A stretch of 7,007 bases of DNA from Microcaldota archaeon (lineage in GTDB: Archaea > Micrarchaeota > Micrarchaeia > Anstonellales > Bilamarchaeaceae): NCBI GenBank assembly GCA_023247345.1, contig JAHFGR010000062.1, forward strand, positions 1-7,007, given 5' to 3'. The number at the start of each line of letters is the position of its first letter. The stretch's first letter is position 1. This document shows positions 4,877 to 7,007 of this stretch, piece by piece. Position numbers and translations under genes: made by a program. The notes beneath the pieces are model-generated. The model worked only from the letters and a program-made list of their open reading frames with translations, made no database searches and had not been told where the DNA came from.

Positions 4877-5737
4877 TGCAGTTAGATAACCGACTAAACC
4901 AATAAACAAAGAAACAAGCGAAGCGTTTCTCGCTTTCTTCAGATATTGGTTTGAGGATTTATCACCGACTTCTATAGATTTATAAATGAGTAGAATATTA
5001 TATAAAATACCAAGATTAGCGATCAATAAAACAATAAATGATACTGACAAGTTTTTTAATCCATAGAAAAATGGAGTATAAGACAACGGGATAAAGAGAA
5101 TATAAAATATAATTGCAAATGTGAGTGAATTTTTTCTGCCGATTAATATGGGCAAGGTTTGCGATTTTCTTGCCAATAAGTCTCCTTCCATGTCTTGAAC
5201 GCTTTTAACTATTTCACGCGCTAAACCAGAAATAAAGCCGAGCATTGCCAAAACTAGGGCCATAAGTCTTAGGCTTGAGGATACAACGAAATTGCCGAAT
5301 ATAAATGGGATTGCCATTGTAAGCGCAATATAGACGTTCCCTAAAAGCGCGATATCTTTTAGTTTATAATTATATAAAACTGCGAAAAGATTGAATAAAA
5401 GTGCAATAGCAAATGCCTGAAGATTGACAAAAAACGCAAGCACCGTAGAAATAATAAAACTAAACCACGCAAAATTAAACGCAAGCGATGGGGATATTGC
5501 ACCTCGGACTAATGGCCTGTCGGTTTTCTTATTGAGTTTATCACTTTCTATATCAAGATAATCGTTCAATGCAAAGCTCCCCATCTCACTAAATACCGGG
5601 ACCAAAAGTGAAAGAATTATTGGAATAGTAACTTGCGGAATTTTTTCTAGAACAACTACTTCTCCTATAAAAACGGCAATGGCGAGCATCATCGCATGCT
5701 CAAAGCGAACCAATTTAATAAAATCTGAAATTTGCAT
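4868..5737 (-). CDS. UbiA-family prenyltransferase, likely digeranylgeranylglyceryl phosphate synthase
   Basis: Integral membrane enzyme of 289 residues with about nine hydrophobic segments (roughly 12-30, 38-56, 84-104, 108-124, 131-152, 156-172, 204-222, 231-253 and 272-289). The first Asp-rich motif is N58-D59-Y-L-D62-I-E-S-D66 followed by NKKTDRPL, which binds prenyl diphosphate through magnesium. The second is R174-E-I-V-K-S-V-Q-D182-M-E-G-D186. The REIVK...DMEGD form, rather than the UbiA, MenA or heme A synthase forms, points to the archaeal enzyme that adds the second geranylgeranyl group to geranylgeranylglyceryl phosphate in ether-lipid synthesis (inference by motif). Family members usually have KD where this protein has K178-S179, so one expected Asp is missing; activity or another substrate should be kept open. 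There is no Shine-Dalgarno site, and a leaderless mRNA from the shared AT tract is likely. Confidence 0.85.
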   Translation of the reverse strand: MQISDFIKLVRFEHAMMLAIAVFIGEVVVLEKIPQVTIPIILSLLVPVFSEMGSFALNDYLDIESDKLNKKTDRPLVRGAISPSLAFNFAWFSFIISTVLAFFVNLQAFAIALLFNLFAVLYNYKLKDIALLGNVYIALTMAIPFIFGNFVVSSSLRLMALVLAMLGFISGLAREIVKSVQDMEGDLLARKSQTLPILIGRKNSLTFAIIFYILFIPLSYTPFFYGLKNLSVSFIVLLIANLGILYNILLIYKSIEVGDKSSNQYLKKARNASLVSLFIGLVGYLTAVI

Positions 5738-5754
5738 ATGTAAGAATGCAGACT

Positions 5755-5766
5755 CAAATTAAAAAA
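5755..5766. promoter_or_regulatory. Bidirectional AT element between the prenyltransferase and kinase-like genes
   Basis: CAAATTAAAAAA on the plus strand reads TTTTTTAATTTG on the minus strand. It is near the centre of a 50-bp gap, about 24 bp from the minus-strand ATG (5737) and about 27 bp from the plus-strand ATG (5788). Neither gene has a Shine-Dalgarno site, so both mRNAs are predicted to start at or next to their ATG. The element is a poor TATA match, and the call rests mainly on distance. Confidence 0.4.
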
Positions 5767-5787
5767 CCTTATTAGAGAATTCATTCT

Positions 5788-6741
5788 ATGACTGAAGGAT
5801 ATAAAGTTGAGATAATATCGACAAAAGAGAAAAACAAGTTAATGTTTGAGATATATGAAGATAACCTTTACGAGAAGAAAGTAAATATACATGGTACGTG
5901 TGTTAAACTTTTTACTGACAACGAAGAGTTCAAACAGATGTGGGATGACAATTTTAAACCAATAAGCGAAGATATACGGCCGCATGCAAGAGTTTTTGCA
6001 ATAAACGACGAAAGCAAAAAACTTAAGGTGCTATACGAACCTAATTCAAAAACAGTTATTATAAAAAACTGTGATTATTATGGTTGGGTAAAAAGCATTG
6101 CACTGGCACTTGTCGCGGATTTTTTCGAAGATTTTACCTCAGAACATAAAAGATACTCGATACATGGGTCTTTTGTAGATAGTACGGCTAGAGGTCTGGC
6201 TATAATAGGCCCTAGTGGATCTGGAAAAACAACTCTTACATATGGTCTGCTGCTAGATGAAAAAAATAATTTTCTTACGGATGATTGGTTTTTTATTCGC
6301 ATACTGAAGAATGATATTCTTGTTTTTGCTTCAGAAAAAAATTCTTATATTAGAGATGATCTTGCAGTAAATTGGCCGCAATTTAAAGAAAAATTAGCCA
6401 ATATTCGAAAGGATATGAAAGGACGTGCAATTGTAGACGTTAAAAGAATCTTTGGCGGCGAACGCATAAGAGAAGAATCAATAATAAAAGCAGTAGTATT
6501 GCTTATGAGAGACAAGGATAAACAGATAATGAAAAGATTGTCTGCAAGTGAAGCACTGGATTTTATGGTAAAGAACGATTTTTGCAATCCGCATCAGTTA
6601 TTAAGAACAAAGAAAAAGTTTAAAGAAAGAAAGGAATTCTTTTATGATTTATTCAAGCGCGTACCGGTATATCTTTTAAATACAATAGAAAAACCGCAAC
6701 AAAGTTTGGAAAGATTAAGAATATTGATTAATTCTAATTAA
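5788..6741 (+). CDS. HPr kinase-like P-loop protein, function unknown
   Basis: 317 residues. The P-loop is G141-P-S-G-S-G-K-T-T149, preceded by the strand GLAII and by S124-I-H126-G-S (124-128), and followed by L163-T-D165-D166-W. This H...P-loop...DD order is that of the HPr kinase/phosphorylase C-terminal fold, which also includes HprK-related kinases of peptide-modification clusters. Residues 1-120 form a separate domain I do not recognise; it does not look like the normal HprK N-terminus. I cannot find the long HprK signature after the P-loop, and no HPr or sugar phosphotransferase gene is in view. Kinase activity and target are therefore unknown. The C-terminal third is rich in Lys, Arg and Phe. 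There is no signal peptide or membrane segment, so it is predicted cytoplasmic. An in-frame stop (5773-5775) precedes the ATG, so the start is secure; there is no Shine-Dalgarno site. The amidase gene follows after 24 bp, probably on the same transcript. Confidence 0.75.
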   Translation: MTEGYKVEIISTKEKNKLMFEIYEDNLYEKKVNIHGTCVKLFTDNEEFKQMWDDNFKPISEDIRPHARVFAINDESKKLKVLYEPNSKTVIIKNCDYYGWVKSIALALVADFFEDFTSEHKRYSIHGSFVDSTARGLAIIGPSGSGKTTLTYGLLLDEKNNFLTDDWFFIRILKNDILVFASEKNSYIRDDLAVNWPQFKEKLANIRKDMKGRAIVDVKRIFGGERIREESIIKAVVLLMRDKDKQIMKRLSASEALDFMVKNDFCNPHQLLRTKKKFKERKEFFYDLFKRVPVYLLNTIEKPQQSLERLRILINSN

Positions 6742-6753
6742 CTTATATTAATC

Positions 6754-6760
6754 GGGGGAT
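6754..6760 (+). promoter_or_regulatory. Probable Shine-Dalgarno site of the amidase gene
   Basis: GGGGGAT lies five bases before the ATG at 6766 and can pair in part with the archaeal 16S 3' end. The first gene of the pair lacks such a site while the second has one, the usual archaeal pattern for a leaderless first gene and an internal cistron. Confidence 0.5.
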
Positions 6761-6765
6761 TCGAT

Positions 6766-7007
6766 ATGGAAGATGTTAAAATTGGCCTTATTCAGATGAG
6801 CATGAGTGAAAGCAAGGACGAAAACTTAGCTAAAGCAATTAGGAATATAGAAATAGCGGCAAGAAAAGGTGCGCAAATAGTTTGCCTACCAGAGCTATTT
6901 ACAAGCCCATACTTCCCACAGGAGGAAAAATTCGATGCTTTAGCTTATGCAGAGAAAATTCCAGGCGAAACCACGAAGGCACTTTCGCATGCTGCAAAGG
7001 AAAATAA
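6766..7007 (+). CDS. Carbon-nitrogen hydrolase (nitrilase superfamily), N-carbamoylputrescine amidase-like, N-terminal part
   Basis: The first 80 codons of a gene that runs off the right edge. The N-terminus shows the nitrilase-superfamily start: strand VKIGLIQM (4-11), helix NLAKAIRNIEIAARKGAQ (20-37) and IVCLPELF (38-45), where Glu43 is the first catalytic residue of the Glu-Lys-Cys triad. The following SPYFPQ (47-52) and IPGETTKALSHAAKE (65-79) resemble N-carbamoylputrescine amidases (AguB), which release putrescine, CO2 and ammonia in the agmatine route to polyamines. The Lys and Cys lie outside the window, so substrate class is inferred and another amidase is possible. The ATG is 24 bp past the kinase-like gene, with a GGGGGAT ribosome site. 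Co-transcription is likely. Confidence 0.82.
   Translation, partial: MEDVKIGLIQMSMSESKDENLAKAIRNIEIAARKGAQIVCLPELFTSPYFPQEEKFDALAYAEKIPGETTKALSHAAKEN

Noticed and set aside
6078..6587. Minus-strand open frames of 74 and 80 codons inside the kinase-like gene
   Set aside because: Antisense frames to a gene with a clear P-loop; no motifs and no plausible start signals.
1..7007. CRISPR arrays, insertion sequences, attachment sites or defence genes
   Set aside because: No regularly spaced repeats, terminal inverted repeats, transposase motifs or target duplications were seen on either strand.

Overview
This window is most likely from an archaeon with an AT-rich genome. Four things point that way. 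The glutamyl-tRNA synthetase is the archaeal/eukaryotic class. A UbiA-family prenyltransferase resembles the enzyme that adds the second geranylgeranyl chain of archaeal ether lipids. The tRNA-Pro gene has no encoded CCA. Several genes carry archaeal expression signals: GGTGA ribosome-binding sites, and TATA-like boxes about 25 nt from start codons that lack any leader. The lineage cannot be fixed from 7 kb. An uncultured (possibly DPANN-like) group is a guess, not a result.

Layout. Positions 1-1943 are a minus-strand deoxyribonucleotide module, read from right to left: nrdR (1494-1943), a 236-bp regulatory gap, a small CxxC thioredoxin/glutaredoxin-like gene (1012-1257), and the first 339 codons of a long vitamin B12-dependent (class II) ribonucleotide reductase, nrdJ (1-1019, running off the left edge). 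The last two overlap by 8 bp. The gap holds two 16-bp sequences that read as tandem NrdR boxes, with starts 32 bp apart (three helical turns). The module looks bacterial in every part, operator included, but is expressed from archaeal-looking signals.

Positions 1994-3091 (+) encode a predicted lipid-anchored, cysteine-rich M43 (pappalysin/ulilysin-like) zinc metalloprotease. It is divergent from nrdR, and its 3' end overlaps gltX (3068-4741, minus) by 24 bp. A tRNA-Pro(CGG) gene (4772-4844, minus) lies just upstream of gltX and may share its transcript. Next is the UbiA-family prenyltransferase (4868-5737, minus), an integral membrane protein.

Divergent from it, on the plus strand, are an HPr-kinase-like P-loop protein (5788-6741) and, 24 bp downstream, the start of a nitrilase-superfamily amidase resembling N-carbamoylputrescine amidase (6766 to the right edge).

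Working together: NrdR is expected to sense nucleotides through its ATP-cone and control the reductase and its probable electron donor. tRNA-Pro and GluRS serve translation. The UbiA enzyme probably serves membrane lipid synthesis. The kinase-like protein and the amidase probably share a transcript, but their link is unknown. Both divergent gene pairs have exactly 50 bp between start codons with a TATA-like tract at or near the midpoint, which suggests bidirectional promoters making leaderless mRNAs. I see no mobile element, CRISPR array or obvious defence system.
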